DNA of 64,000 nt from Breznakia pachnodae (GCF_030814225.1 NZ_JAUSUR010000006.1:186001-250000), one strand, 5' to 3'. Shown: positions 23,726-37,117, counted from the first letter of the stretch. Numbers and translations: made by a program. The notes: generated from the letters alone by a model not told the origin.

Positions 23726-25300
23726 TCATTTGATTGAATAATTAGTATTTGTTTTTTTCTCAAAAAGTACTCGCTTATAATTATAATTCACCTCATAAAT
23801 CTTGGTAGTACTATCATAATCACAAAATGCATATCCTTTGGCAACATAATTACCATCTAAAGTATATGACAAAACATTGGCGATAACACAGTTATTACTG
23901 GTATCACTTTTTTCAAACGTTAATTGTACTGCTCCAGATAAATCAATAGACTCCATAATATAACTACTAAAAACAATATTTTCTGTTTGCAAGTTAGCTC
24001 TCATAGATGTGTAATAATTGCTTGGATAAAAAATATACTTATTATAGATTACTTGTCTTCCATTAAACTTAAGCGTACACTTTGAATCATTACAGATTTC
24101 TTTATTTCCATACTTCAACTCCATATTAGTTAAGTTTGCTGGGCTTTCAATTTCTTTAATAAATGAATCATAATAATCATCTAAGTCATTGTTTTGCACT
24201 ATTTCCTTCTCTACATATTCATTACTATATACGTATTCATTACTTATCATTTGAGTTCCTTCAAAATTAATTATACGAAACCCTGTAGTAATATGTGTAT
24301 TATAGTTTGTAGTAACTTGAACAAAATATAGTTTATCAAAGTCATCTAGAATAAAAAATGGACTATGCCTCATATACGCTATACTTTCCTGTGAACCATC
24401 AGAAAAGAGAATATTTAAATATTCATTTCCCATAGATCCACCTTCAACAACAAATAGTTCTTCTTTTATGCCATCATTATTAACATCGATTTGTACTTTA
24501 TCATTCTTATATATCCAAGAGCGAAAGAATGTATCATTTACAACTCCCAGCTTATAATCATTCATTGTTATAACTCTATCCATATAACTTACAATGCTTT
24601 CTTCCTCTTGACGCTGTGGATACTTAGAAAACATAAGTTCATCATATACATTTGGAGCTTTTTCTTCTACTACTTTTACCAATAAAGTAGTATCTATAGC
24701 ATTGTTGTGGGAATCAAATGCGGTTATATCTATTTTATATTCTCCAACTTTACTAAAGTCAACTTCTTCTGTATCAATATAATAGTTTAAGTCACTATCA
24801 TCCATATCTCTAAAAGTTCTGTTATTCTTTATATCCTTATATATATCAGATTTATCTGATCCTACTGTAACCTCTACCCTTGTAGAAATTAAGTCTTCAT
24901 TTATACATGGTTCTAGTGAATCTTCAACAACTATCTTGAAAGGTATTTCTTCATCATTATAAAATGCTGTAGCATTATATTCTCCAATTTTTAAATATTT
25001 AGATTCATCAGCTTCAGGTAGTATAAGTCCATCTATTTTAATTGATGTATTTTTCAGCACCTCTAAACTTTTACTGTCTACAAAAAGACTAGAATCTAAT
25101 TCTTTTTCCACAATACCACTGTTGTAGTCATACTCTGCAATCTTCAGTTCTCCATACTCCATTGTTATATAGCCATTATTCTTTATTTCAATACTAGCCT
25201 TTTGATTAGTACTGTTATCTTGGACATATATGAAAAAGATACTAATAACTAACGTACATATCAACAGACATAAACCTATTTTCTTTTTATGTTTCCCCAT
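23726..25300 (-). CDS. Secreted or membrane-anchored protein with Ig-like repeats
   Basis: A 524-residue protein with a basic N-terminus and one hydrophobic segment (IGLCLLICTLVISIFFIYV, residues 8-26). There is no lipobox after it, so it is an uncleaved anchor or signal peptide. Residues about 35-235 look like two beta-sandwich units ending KVGEYKIDITAFDSHNNAIDTTLLVKV, similar in rhythm to DUF5011-type domains. The C-terminal half contains a calcium-loop-like stretch DVNNDGIKEELFVVEGG, typical of FG-GAP/VCBS-like surface proteins. The function is unknown. It is a lone gene with a GGAGGG site. I see no sortase motif. Confidence 0.7.
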   Translation of the reverse strand: MGKHKKKIGLCLLICTLVISIFFIYVQDNSTNQKASIEIKNNGYITMEYGELKIAEYDYNSGIVEKELDSSLFVDSKSLEVLKNTSIKIDGLILPEADESKYLKIGEYNATAFYNDEEIPFKIVVEDSLEPCINEDLISTRVEVTVGSDKSDIYKDIKNNRTFRDMDDSDLNYYIDTEEVDFSKVGEYKIDITAFDSHNNAIDTTLLVKVVEEKAPNVYDELMFSKYPQRQEEESIVSYMDRVITMNDYKLGVVNDTFFRSWIYKNDKVQIDVNNDGIKEELFVVEGGSMGNEYLNILFSDGSQESIAYMRHSPFFILDDFDKLYFVQVTTNYNTHITTGFRIINFEGTQMISNEYVYSNEYVEKEIVQNNDLDDYYDSFIKEIESPANLTNMELKYGNKEICNDSKCTLKFNGRQVIYNKYIFYPSNYYTSMRANLQTENIVFSSYIMESIDLSGAVQLTFEKSDTSNNCVIANVLSYTLDGNYVAKGYAFCDYDSTTKIYEVNYNYKRVLFEKKTNTNYSIK

Positions 25301-25451
25301 CTAACCATTCCCTCCAAATATACATCTTATTGGTTATTTAACTATCTCTAGTTTATCACAATAAAAAGCAACAATGTATCTTATAAATACAATGCTGCTC
25401 TACATCTATCAACTAAAGTTTAGCCAACTGAATGTCACTACCCTTATGATA

Positions 25452-26285
25452 CTAAATTAATTCATCTAATACGTGTGCAATACCATCTTCATTATTTGAT
25501 AATGTAATTCTATCAGCAATTTTCTTTAAATCATCTACTGCATTTTCCATTGCGACTCCAATGCCTGCGTAGTCTACCATTGAGATGTCATTATGTCCAT
25601 CACCAAAGGCAATTGTTTCTTCACTGCTAATACCCATAGGTAATAATACTGAATCTAATGCTTTAGCTTTATCAATGCCTTTTGCAGTAAATTCAAAGTA
25701 GAAGTCAGCAGTAAACATACAGCTAAGTTTATCTTCAAATGGTGCCATAATATCTTTATAGTTTTCTGATAAATACGTTGGATCTGCAGCAGTTAGAATC
25801 TTATTGAGTTTATAGTCTAAGAAATCAGCTAAATCATCTTTCTCACATAACTTATAACTTCCTCCACGAGATTCATATTCAATAATATTAATTGATTGTC
25901 CTTTCCAAACAATTTCATTATTAAATACATCATTTACATACATATAGTCATCTTTATCAATCATTGGAATTACATCAAATTTCTTTAAGTGCTCCAAAAC
26001 TGCCTTTCCAGCTTCTACACTCATTGCTTCATCAAATAGTATCTTATATGTCTGGCAGTCAACCACTCTTGCTCCATTATAAGAGACAAGTAACCCATGG
26101 TGTTTTTTCATTTCTAATATTTCTGCATACTTCATCATCCCTGTTGTTGGTCTTCCTGATGCCAGTATTAACTTTACACCCTTTTCTTGTGCTGATATTA
26201 ATGAGTCCCTTGTTCTTGGGCTAATTCCCTTTTCATTGTTTAATAGGGTTCCATCAATATCTAAAATAATTGCTTTTATTGTCAT
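25452..26285 (-). CDS. Cof-type HAD-IIB family phosphatase
   Basis: The start at 26285, after AGAGGAG, gives 277 residues. Motif I DIDGTLLNNE (residues about 8-17), motif II LASGRPTTGM and motif IV FGDGHNDISMVDYAG are intact, with the conserved Lys in AKGIDKAKAL. This is the Cof/HAD-IIB group, which removes phosphate from sugar phosphates, flavins or other small molecules. The location beside the RpiR regulator and beta-glucosidase genes suggests a sugar phosphate substrate, but this is inference. Confidence 0.88.
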   Translation of the reverse strand: MTIKAIILDIDGTLLNNEKGISPRTRDSLISAQEKGVKLILASGRPTTGMMKYAEILEMKKHHGLLVSYNGARVVDCQTYKILFDEAMSVEAGKAVLEHLKKFDVIPMIDKDDYMYVNDVFNNEIVWKGQSINIIEYESRGGSYKLCEKDDLADFLDYKLNKILTAADPTYLSENYKDIMAPFEDKLSCMFTADFYFEFTAKGIDKAKALDSVLLPMGISSEETIAFGDGHNDISMVDYAGIGVAMENAVDDLKKIADRITLSNNEDGIAHVLDELI

Positions 26286-26373
26286 AACTAACCACTCCTC
26301 TCGCTTACGATTATAGCATTTAATCATAATAAAAAAGGCAAATTAAGATATCTTGAAATGAAATTCTCAAATA

Positions 26374-26420
26374 AAAAAGAATTGAAATAATAATTTGAGA
26401 AATTATTTCAATTCTTTATT
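26374..26420 (-). terminator. Terminator overlapping the 3' end of the RpiR regulator gene
   Basis: AAGAATTGAAATAAT and ATTATTTCAATTCTT pair with a 7- to 9-base loop, followed by TTTTTT on the minus strand. The first arm includes the last codons of the gene. Confidence 0.85.
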
Positions 26421-27254
26421 AATTTTCTTATAATTTTCTAATTTATATTTGATGTTTCTTTCATAGTCTTTATTGAAATAAACAGAATATAATGTGTCAA
26501 ATATATAAAGTAGTGACAGTCTTGTCGAGAATGAAGATATTTTATTATAATGATCTTCTGCAGAAGCAAAATAGATTTTATGTTTTGCATATTTATTCAA
26601 AGGATTGTCTTGTGTAGAAGTAATCAAAACAATATCAACATTGTTTTCGTATAATATCTTTGTTATTGCGCTGATTACTTGACCTCTTCCACCAAACGAT
26701 ACAATGATAGCAATGTGATCCTGATCACTATTTGCTGCTGATAGATTTTGAATATAGTCTTCTTCAGGAACATTGATCATTACCCCAATTTCCTGCATCT
26801 GAAACTTGAAATTTTTGGCAAAGAATAAATTAGCAGATGCAGTATATACATCGATCATTTTTGCTTTATGTAGTTCTTTACCTACTTCGACTAATACTTC
26901 AGGGTCAACATAACTGATTGTTTCATCAACTGTACTCTTATATATCTTCCCCAAGTTTTGCATCATTTGAAATGGTGTATCACTTTCTAAAATTGGATAA
27001 TCAAAATCAATATCTGCATTTTCATTGTTCATCTTTAAGGTAGATACAAGTTCAATCTTTAGCTCTCCTAATCCACTTAATCCAAGCTTATTTACTAGTC
27101 GATAAATTGTAGCGACTGAAACAAATGATTCAGCAGCTATTTCATTAGGTCTATAGTTAATGATTTTTTCAGGATTTGCCATTATGAAATCAACAAGTGT
27201 TTTTTCATTGTTGGTTAAATCTTTTAGCTGTGATATCTTGGTTAAAACATTCAT
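26403..27254 (-). CDS. MurR/RpiR family transcriptional regulator
   Basis: A 283-residue regulator. The N-terminal HTH_6 domain contains FIMANPEKIINYRPNEIAAESFVSVATIYRLVNKLG. The C-terminal SIS domain (about 105-250) contains VYTASANLFFAKNF and IAIIVSFGGRGQVISAI, which binds phosphosugars. Such regulators sense a sugar phosphate and control uptake and breakdown genes. It lies at the downstream end of the beta-glucoside genes on the same strand, 91 bp after the first GH1 gene and separated from it by a terminator, so it may have its own promoter. Confidence 0.9.
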   Translation of the reverse strand: MNVLTKISQLKDLTNNEKTLVDFIMANPEKIINYRPNEIAAESFVSVATIYRLVNKLGLSGLGELKIELVSTLKMNNENADIDFDYPILESDTPFQMMQNLGKIYKSTVDETISYVDPEVLVEVGKELHKAKMIDVYTASANLFFAKNFKFQMQEIGVMINVPEEDYIQNLSAANSDQDHIAIIVSFGGRGQVISAITKILYENNVDIVLITSTQDNPLNKYAKHKIYFASAEDHYNKISSFSTRLSLLYIFDTLYSVYFNKDYERNIKYKLENYKKINKELK

Positions 27255-27306
27255 GGATAGACCTCTTTCTTTTATCTATTACTATAATATCAATAATCAA
27301 TACAAA

Positions 27307-27342
27307 TAAAAAGAAACATTTCAATTTGATGTTTCTTTTTAT
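27307..27342 (-). terminator. Terminator of the GH1/PTS operon
   Basis: AAAAGAAACAT pairs with ATGTTTCTTTT around a CAAATTGAA loop on the minus strand. It follows the GH1 stop at 27346. Confidence 0.8.
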
Positions 27343-27345
27343 ATA

Positions 27346-28764
<1,419 letters not shown>

Positions 28765-28770
28765 TCAAAA

Positions 28771-31615
<2,845 letters not shown>

Positions 31616-31652
31616 ATAATTCTCCTCGTACTTGTCTAGTATATATATGCAA

Positions 31653-31676
31653 ACAATAAAGGCGCCTTTTTATTGT
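31653..31676. promoter_or_regulatory. Palindrome at the EIIBC promoter, possible operator
   Basis: ACAATAAA-GGCGCC-TTTTTATTGT is a near-perfect inverted repeat. A -10-like TATACT lies about 13 bases closer to the gene on the minus strand, so the palindrome would cover the -35 region. It may be the binding site of the nearby RpiR-type or another repressor. Confidence 0.45.
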
Positions 31677-31687
31677 ATTTGCCAAAA

Positions 31688-31727
31688 ATAAAACCTCATA
31701 CAATACACCTATCCCGTGCCTTGTATG
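31688..31727 (-). terminator. Terminator after the antiterminator gene
   Basis: CCTCATACAA and TTGTATGAGG pair around a 17-base loop, followed by TTTTATTTTT on the minus strand. It separates the EIIA-licT unit from the EIIBC-GH1 operon. Confidence 0.88.
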
Positions 31728-31737
31728 AGGTAATGCC

Positions 31738-32574
31738 CTACTGGTAACAATCCTCTCTTGAACATAACCGATTCACATGAAGCATCAAATATAATAACTC
31801 TTCATCATTCGGTTCCCATCCAATTTCGATTTTTAAATATTCTTTAATTTCCTTTACACATAAATAGGTATCTGGAAATTCATCTTTAATTGATTCAAAT
31901 AGTTTGGTATTTTCACTACTGATTGCAGTATTAGAATCTTGTCTTTTTAATAAATACTGCAAGTGGGTCACAAACCTTGAATAATTAAAACTATTGCGAT
32001 TAATCTTCTGATTTCTTTGCTTCTCTATAATCTCTGTTACTTCATCATTAATCTTTTCACGATCATATCCAACATTGGAAGAAATGTATCGTTCTTCTGC
32101 ATTAATGAAATGAATTGCAATACTGATTGCTTCACTTTGAGGCAAGTGTATCTTTAATTCTCTTTCAATAAACTTTAGAGATATTGTTCCAATCTCTACC
32201 TCGGTAGGATATAAATGCTGAACATCATAATGTAATGGATTATTTGCAATAATTCCTTTTTTATATCGTTCAATTGAAAAATTAATATGATCTGCAAGTG
32301 TAAATACTAAATTTGGATTTAACTCGCTTTTAATTCTTCTTTTCGCAAAATCAATAATATCCGAACTGACTTCAAATATCTTCTCATCAATCTCATTTAA
32401 TAATCCCAGATACTTCTTATCTATTCCATAATAGGTTCTCTTAATAATACTCAGGTCTTTCAAATCGTAAGGTATGGGAGTATATCCAATCCCACTTCCA
32501 AAGGCTATTAATTCATGTCCTTGACTATCCAGACAAATAGCTACATTGTTATTTATCTTTTTTATAACTTTCAT
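31738..32574 (-). CDS. BglG/LicT family transcriptional antiterminator
   Basis: A 278-residue protein. The first 55 residues form the RNA-binding CAT domain (MKVIKKINNNVAICLDSQGHELIAFGSGIGY). Two PTS-regulation domains follow: PRD1 with its His in FTLADHINFSIER and YDVQHLYPTEV, and PRD2 with its conserved His in YLLKRQ to LYLMLHVNRL. These proteins stop termination in leader RNAs when the sugar PTS is active. A matching RAT-like sequence sits in the leader of its own transcript (33134-33161). It is 15 bp downstream of the EIIA gene. Confidence 0.92.
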   Translation of the reverse strand: MKVIKKINNNVAICLDSQGHELIAFGSGIGYTPIPYDLKDLSIIKRTYYGIDKKYLGLLNEIDEKIFEVSSDIIDFAKRRIKSELNPNLVFTLADHINFSIERYKKGIIANNPLHYDVQHLYPTEVEIGTISLKFIERELKIHLPQSEAISIAIHFINAEERYISSNVGYDREKINDEVTEIIEKQRNQKINRNSFNYSRFVTHLQYLLKRQDSNTAISSENTKLFESIKDEFPDTYLCVKEIKEYLKIEIGWEPNDEELLYLMLHVNRLCSREDCYQ

Positions 32575-32589
32575 GTATATAACCCCTTT

Positions 32590-33072
32590 TTACTTTTCTA
32601 CTTCGATAACAATATTTTCACCTTTCCTCACACTATCATTCCCAATTACAGTAATTCCTTTATCATCAGCATCCGTTATAATCATTGGTGTTGTAAGATC
32701 AATTCCCTTACTGTTCATAAACTCTAAATCAACTTTCACAAGTGAATCACCTTTCGATATTCTATCACCAACTTTAACCAATACCTCAAACCCCTCTCCT
32801 TTGAGTTTAACGGTATCTAAGCCAATATGCAAGAGCAGTTCAATACCACATAGCGCTTTCATTCCTACAGCATGCTTTGAATCAGGAACCATCACAATTT
32901 CCCCATCACATGGTGCGATAACTACGCCATCAATGTTTTGAAACGCAACACCTTCACCCATCATCTTCGAAGCAAATACTTTATCATTTACTTCTTCTAA
33001 AGCAATTTGCTTACCATTAACTGGCGAATATATATTGTAGTCAATATCTTTCTTTCTAAATAACTTAAACAT
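32590..33072 (-). CDS. PTS glucose/glucoside EIIA subunit (free-standing)
   Basis: A 160-residue EIIA of the glucose family. The core runs from VIAPCDGEIVMV to GKSLV-type strands. The phosphorylated histidine is in LLLHIGLDTVKL (about residue 82). The second conserved His is in KHAVGMK. It transfers phosphate from HPr to EIIB proteins. Since neither EIIBC protein in this window has an EIIA domain, this single subunit may serve both. It is the first gene of the EIIA-licT transcript, under a clear promoter and RAT-like leader. Confidence 0.9.
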   Translation of the reverse strand: MFKLFRKKDIDYNIYSPVNGKQIALEEVNDKVFASKMMGEGVAFQNIDGVVIAPCDGEIVMVPDSKHAVGMKALCGIELLLHIGLDTVKLKGEGFEVLVKVGDRISKGDSLVKVDLEFMNSKGIDLTTPMIITDADDKGITVIGNDSVRKGENIVIEVEK

Positions 33073-33090
33073 CTTTTTTCTCCTAAACGT

Positions 33091-33153
33091 AAAAAAAACT
33101 CCAAAAGCACCCCAAATAGAAATCCCATTCAGTATAGTAATGCCTCAAAGAGT
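33091..33153 (-). promoter_or_regulatory. Leader terminator overlapping the RAT sequence
   Basis: The downstream arm GGGGTGCTTTTGGAGT (33098-33113, minus strand) is followed by eight T (33091-33098). It can pair, with wobbles and one bulge, with ACTCTTTGAGGCATT inside the RAT-like element, so the two structures would be mutually exclusive. This is how LicT/BglG leaders work. Confidence 0.5.
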
Positions 33154-33161
33154 AACAATCT
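33134..33161 (-). promoter_or_regulatory. RAT-like antiterminator binding sequence
   Basis: The minus strand reads AGATTGTTACTCTTTGAGGC, followed by ATTACTAT. AGATTGTTAC matches the 5' part of the RAT consensus (GGATTGTTAC) recognised by BglG/LicT proteins, and GAGGCA matches the 3' part less well. It lies in the leader of the EIIA-licT transcript. Confidence 0.6.
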
Positions 33162-33180
33162 AATATTTGTTTGTACTTAC

Positions 33181-33209
33181 ATCTTAGGTTAACTTTTTAA
33201 TTTTGTCAA
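33181..33209 (-). promoter_or_regulatory. Sigma-A-type promoter of the EIIA-licT transcript
   Basis: TTGACA (33204-33209) and TAAGAT (33181-33186) are separated by 17 bp on the minus strand. Transcription would start about 20 bases before the RAT-like element. Confidence 0.75.
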
Positions 33210-33270
33210 CAGAGTTCTTGAAATTTCATCAAAAAATCATGAGAAACCGTGATAATTCTATCATAATTGA

Positions 33271-33834
33271 TTAAGAAAAACTGCGATTATATCCAAAGCA
33301 TTCCCTGTATAAAAGCCTTCCTATATAGTTGTGAAATCGATATTCTTTATCACGGTAGAATTCATTCCAATAGCTAATCATTCTATTATATCCTCTATTT
33401 ACAATTGCCTTATTATTTAGACAAAATTCAATAATATCGCTATTGTCCCTTCCTTTTAAGTAATCATAAGTAGTATACAAAATTTCTATAACATACTCAT
33501 CACAAAGCTTTACAATGAAAGGAATTGCCCAGTAAGGAAAATCAATTTCCAATAGTTTCTTTAAATATTTTTCTCTAATAAAACCCTCGCAGCTTCTTGT
33601 ATAAATACAACATAAGATAATCTTTTGTGTTTCAGTTAGTTGGTGATATATAGTATCATCTACATCTATAAAATACATTCGATATGGTATTCTAACCGTT
33701 TCATCTTTTAAATTATATTCAATCATATCTCCATAAAATGCAGAAGAAACGTTATTAAAGGTTTTAGAAGGAATTAATTCTGAAACTATTTTCAAGTCTG
33801 AATTTAATTTAACAGGGAATGAATTGTAAAACAT
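33271..33834 (-). CDS. Hypothetical protein rich in Tyr and Ile
   Basis: A 187-residue protein with a strong AAGGAGG site, so it is probably translated. It starts MFYNSFPVKLNSDLKIVSEL and contains FIDVDDTIYHQLTETQKIILCC in the middle, then a helical C-terminal half ending LYRECFGYNRSF. No signal peptide or membrane helix is visible. I do not recognise the family. It lies alone between the EIIA-licT promoter and another small uncharacterised gene, in an AT-rich stretch where genes are less tightly packed. Confidence 0.6.
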   Translation of the reverse strand: MFYNSFPVKLNSDLKIVSELIPSKTFNNVSSAFYGDMIEYNLKDETVRIPYRMYFIDVDDTIYHQLTETQKIILCCIYTRSCEGFIREKYLKKLLEIDFPYWAIPFIVKLCDEYVIEILYTTYDYLKGRDNSDIIEFCLNNKAIVNRGYNRMISYWNEFYRDKEYRFHNYIGRLLYRECFGYNRSFS

Positions 33835-33918
33835 TAAAAACCTCCTTATCTTTTATTATCATTTATTTTCTCTATATCTAGTTGTATCAGTTATTACATT
33901 AATTATATGAATTTAAAT

Positions 33919-34320
33919 TTAGAGAAATATAACTATACATTTTCCATTTCTAGTTTTTTCAAAATCATATCTAATACTTTTATTATAGATATCACTATTG
34001 TAATACCATACGGTATTTGGATAATCATATGGAAACGGATCCTTGCGTATAGCAGTCCCCTTAATTTTTTTTACTTCATTTTTTGTTAATCCTATTTTGA
34101 CTCCATCAACTTCATGGCTGAATGGAGCTTCAAAGCGAATAGTATCTAATAAAAGTGGAGTTCCTTTAAAAAATAGTTGCACTCCTTCTACGTATTTTAT
34201 AAATTCATAACTATATCCACTCTTTTCATAATGTTCAAGTTCTATTGATTCATTTAATCGATTTTCAACCTCTGCAATTGTCATACCAATTTTTAGTTGC
34301 AAGAATAATTCTTCTTTCAT
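33919..34320 (-). CDS. Hypothetical protein with two SmpA-like repeats
   Basis: A 133-residue protein starting MKEELFLQLKIGMTIAEVEN. The motif KIGMTIAEVENRL (residues 10-22) recurs as KIGLTKNEVKKIKG (about 76-89), each followed by strands; this resembles the helix-helix-strand repeat seen in SmpA/OmlA and some bacterial immunity proteins. There is no signal peptide, so it would act in the cytosol. The ribosome binding site is GAAAGG. I cannot assign a role. It sits next to another unknown gene and no toxin is evident nearby. Confidence 0.6.
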   Translation of the reverse strand: MKEELFLQLKIGMTIAEVENRLNESIELEHYEKSGYSYEFIKYVEGVQLFFKGTPLLLDTIRFEAPFSHEVDGVKIGLTKNEVKKIKGTAIRKDPFPYDYPNTVWYYNSDIYNKSIRYDFEKTRNGKCIVIFL

Positions 34321-34568
34321 TTTTCAGTTACCTTTCAATTAATTCATTTCATTCAATATAACCAATAATTTCTTACTGATGTTATACCATTTTGATTAGC
34401 TATCATACAAATTTTAACCCATTAAACTAATGATTTTTTTCCAATAAGTTTAAATATTATGCAACTATTATTTAATATACACTTTCTAACTCATTCTATT
34501 TCATTTCCATAAGAAAGTAAAGACACCTAGAATACTTAATTAGTCGTTATTTTAATATATTTAAACAT

Positions 34569-34598
34569 AAAAGAAGACAAATTTATATTTGTCTTCTC
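34569..34598 (-). terminator. Terminator of the fused ABC transporter gene
   Basis: AGAAGACAAAT and ATTTGTCTTCT form a perfect stem with an ATAA loop, followed by TTTTAT on the minus strand. The gap 34321-34568 shows no gene. Confidence 0.88.
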
Positions 34599-34608
34599 AT
34601 ACCTTTAT

Positions 34609-36954
34609 CTATTCACTTCTTAACGCCTCTACTGGATCTTTTTTCGCCGCCATCTTAGCCGGAATAAATCCACCAATCATTGTAAGAATAACACTTAATG
34701 CTACTAGTCCAATTGCAACAACTGGATCTAGCTGAGCAATATTAGCCAAATCAGTCATTCCTTCAAGAACTGAGTTTACTGGGAATGTCAGTAAATATGC
34801 AATCAAAATTCCTAACAATCCTGAACATGTTCCTATGATAAATGTTTCTGCATTGAACACACGTGTAATATCTTTCTTACGTGCTCCAAGTGAACGCAGT
34901 ACACCAATTTCTCGTGTTCTTTCCAGTACGGAAATATAAATGATGATTCCAATCATAATCATTGATACAACCAGCGAGATTGCCGCAAAGGCTACTAATA
35001 CAATGGTAATTGCACTCATGATACTACCTGATAGAGTTGTAATCATTTCTGCCATATCAGTATATTGAATTTGATCTGTATCCGCTAATCCATCATTCCA
35101 ATCATCCAAGTATTCCGTTATTTTCTCTTTTGAATCAAAATCAACAGGATAAATAGATATTGAAGTTGGAACTGATGAAGCACCCAATTGTGCTAACACA
35201 TCATCTTTGGTTTGTGTGCTTCCTAGTGAACTAGTATTTCTACCACCCATTGTGCTTCCAGAACTATCATTTGAAGAAAATACAGAACCATTCAATACAT
35301 TATAGTCTGCTGCCTCTTGTGCAAGCACAACTTCTGATTGTTTTGCATTTTCAATAAATTTCTTAGCTAAATCATCAGAATAAGCGATTCCTGTTGATAA
35401 GCCAGAAACATTTGTATCTTCTTTGATTCTAATAATTCCTGTTACAGTTAAGGTTTCTGCATTTTCAGAATTATATAAATCAGATAAATCAGTAGGTGTA
35501 CCATTTACAACATAATAATCTCCAGATTTTGTATAGTAATCATCATTGTATAATAACTTGTATTCTGTTCCTACGATATCATCAAACTTAATTTCTTCAT
35601 CATCTGAAGTAAGTCCTAATTCGTTTAATATAGATACATCAACCTGATTGTATTCATCTACAATTAATACAATATCATTTGTATCTTTTGGTAGTGAACC
35701 AGCAAGTACATCATAATTTTCTTCTAGAAAATCACTATCAGTACTTTCACTTTTACTTGGATAAGTTGAGAAACCTGCAGTTGATTGATTTACTGAGGTT
35801 GCCTTTCCATCTTCCATTTTTAAAATATTCATATTTACACTACGAGTATAAGAAATTCCATCAATTAAAGATGAATCCATATCTTCCACATAATCTACAT
35901 ACTCTTCAGTAATCGTATTTGTATGAGTTACATTATTTTCAGACGAGTCATATGAATACACTACTTCATCTTTAGGATACTCAACTGCTTCTTCCTCATC
36001 ATTACCCATCGCTGACATATCAATATTCATTGCTGTCTGAGTAATTTGAATTGGATAGTTTGATAAGGTCCCTTTTTCATATTCACTGATTTGAATATCA
36101 AATCCATTGGATAATGCAAGAACTAATGCTACACCAATAATTCCAATACTGGAAGCGAACGAAGTTAATGCTGTTCGCCATTTCTTGGCCAGAATATTCT
36201 TTCCTGATAACTTTAACGCAGTAAAGAAACTCATACTTGTTTTCTTTGGGTTGTAGTTATCTACTTCATCTTTTTCACTGTAAGGATCACTGTCACTTAC
36301 TACTGAACCATCTGACAATTCCACAATACGATCTGCGTAACTTTTTGCCAAGTCTGGATTATGAGTAACCATAACTACTAACTTATCTTTCGCTATTTCG
36401 CTAATTAAATCCATGATTTGAACACTTGTTTCGCTATCAAGTGCTCCAGTTGGTTCATCCGCTAATATAATATCCGGATTATTTACCAATGCTCTTGCAA
36501 TGGCGACTCTTTGCATCTGTCCACCAGATAATTGATTTGGTTTCTTTTTCGCATGTTCTTTAAGTCCTACACGCTCTAATACTTCAAGTGCTCTTTCTTT
36601 TTTCTCAGACATTGAAATTCCAGATAAGGTCATACTCATTTCAATATTATCTAGAATATTTAAGTGAGGTATCAGATTATAACTCTGGAATACAAATCCC
36701 ACACTGTTATTTCGATAGGCATCCCAATCAGAATCTTTAAAGTTTTTTGTGGATCTGCCATTGATAATCAAATCACCACTATCGTATTGATCCAATCCTC
36801 CAAGTATATTTAATAATGTTGTTTTACCACTACCACTTTGTCCCAGTATTGCAACAAACTCATTTGCGCGAAAACTTAAATCTATTTCGTTTAATGCAAC
36901 TTGAGTAAAATCTCCAGTTGTATATGTTTTCTTAATCTTTTTTAACTGAATCAT
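34609..36954 (-). CDS. Fused MacB-type ABC transporter (ATPase plus permease)
   Basis: A 781-residue protein with an N-terminal ATPase and C-terminal permease. ATPase: Walker A GQSGSGKTT, signature [15 protein letters not shown], Walker [13 protein letters not shown]-loop VMVTHN. The permease has one helix (WRTALTSFASSIGIIGVALVLALSNG, about 265), a periplasmic-type domain of around 360 residues rich in Asp and Ser, and three C-terminal helices ending FIPAKMAAKKDPVEALRSE. MacB-like machines move substrates outside the membrane by mechanotransmission, in Gram-positives often peptides. It stands alone with its own terminator. The substrate is unknown. Confidence 0.9.
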   Translation of the reverse strand: MIQLKKIKKTYTTGDFTQVALNEIDLSFRANEFVAILGQSGSGKTTLLNILGGLDQYDSGDLIINGRSTKNFKDSDWDAYRNNSVGFVFQSYNLIPHLNILDNIEMSMTLSGISMSEKKERALEVLERVGLKEHAKKKPNQLSGGQMQRVAIARALVNNPDIILADEPTGALDSETSVQIMDLISEIAKDKLVVMVTHNPDLAKSYADRIVELSDGSVVSDSDPYSEKDEVDNYNPKKTSMSFFTALKLSGKNILAKKWRTALTSFASSIGIIGVALVLALSNGFDIQISEYEKGTLSNYPIQITQTAMNIDMSAMGNDEEEAVEYPKDEVVYSYDSSENNVTHTNTITEEYVDYVEDMDSSLIDGISYTRSVNMNILKMEDGKATSVNQSTAGFSTYPSKSESTDSDFLEENYDVLAGSLPKDTNDIVLIVDEYNQVDVSILNELGLTSDDEEIKFDDIVGTEYKLLYNDDYYTKSGDYYVVNGTPTDLSDLYNSENAETLTVTGIIRIKEDTNVSGLSTGIAYSDDLAKKFIENAKQSEVVLAQEAADYNVLNGSVFSSNDSSGSTMGGRNTSSLGSTQTKDDVLAQLGASSVPTSISIYPVDFDSKEKITEYLDDWNDGLADTDQIQYTDMAEMITTLSGSIMSAITIVLVAFAAISLVVSMIMIGIIIYISVLERTREIGVLRSLGARKKDITRVFNAETFIIGTCSGLLGILIAYLLTFPVNSVLEGMTDLANIAQLDPVVAIGLVALSVILTMIGGFIPAKMAAKKDPVEALRSE

Positions 36955-37058
36955 GATAACTACCTCTCTTTATAATCAACAGTATAAAAGATGTTTTTAA
37001 ACTAAACATTAAACGAATATGAACTCAGTATGAACTTTACAAATTAGATGTTACATGT

Positions 37059-37096
37059 AAAATGACACCCTACATTTACATAAGATGTCATTTTTT
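37059..37096 (-). terminator. Terminator of the second EIIBC gene
   Basis: AAAATGACA-C and G-TGTCATTTT pair around a loop on the minus strand, with a T-run on both sides. It lies just after the stop of the gene at 37118. Confidence 0.65.
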
Positions 37097-37117
37097 ATAC
37101 TAATTAAACTATATATA

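Noticed and set aside
32546..32941. Plus-strand frame over the EIIA gene
   Set aside because: EIIA on the minus strand has all family motifs and a good ribosome binding site.
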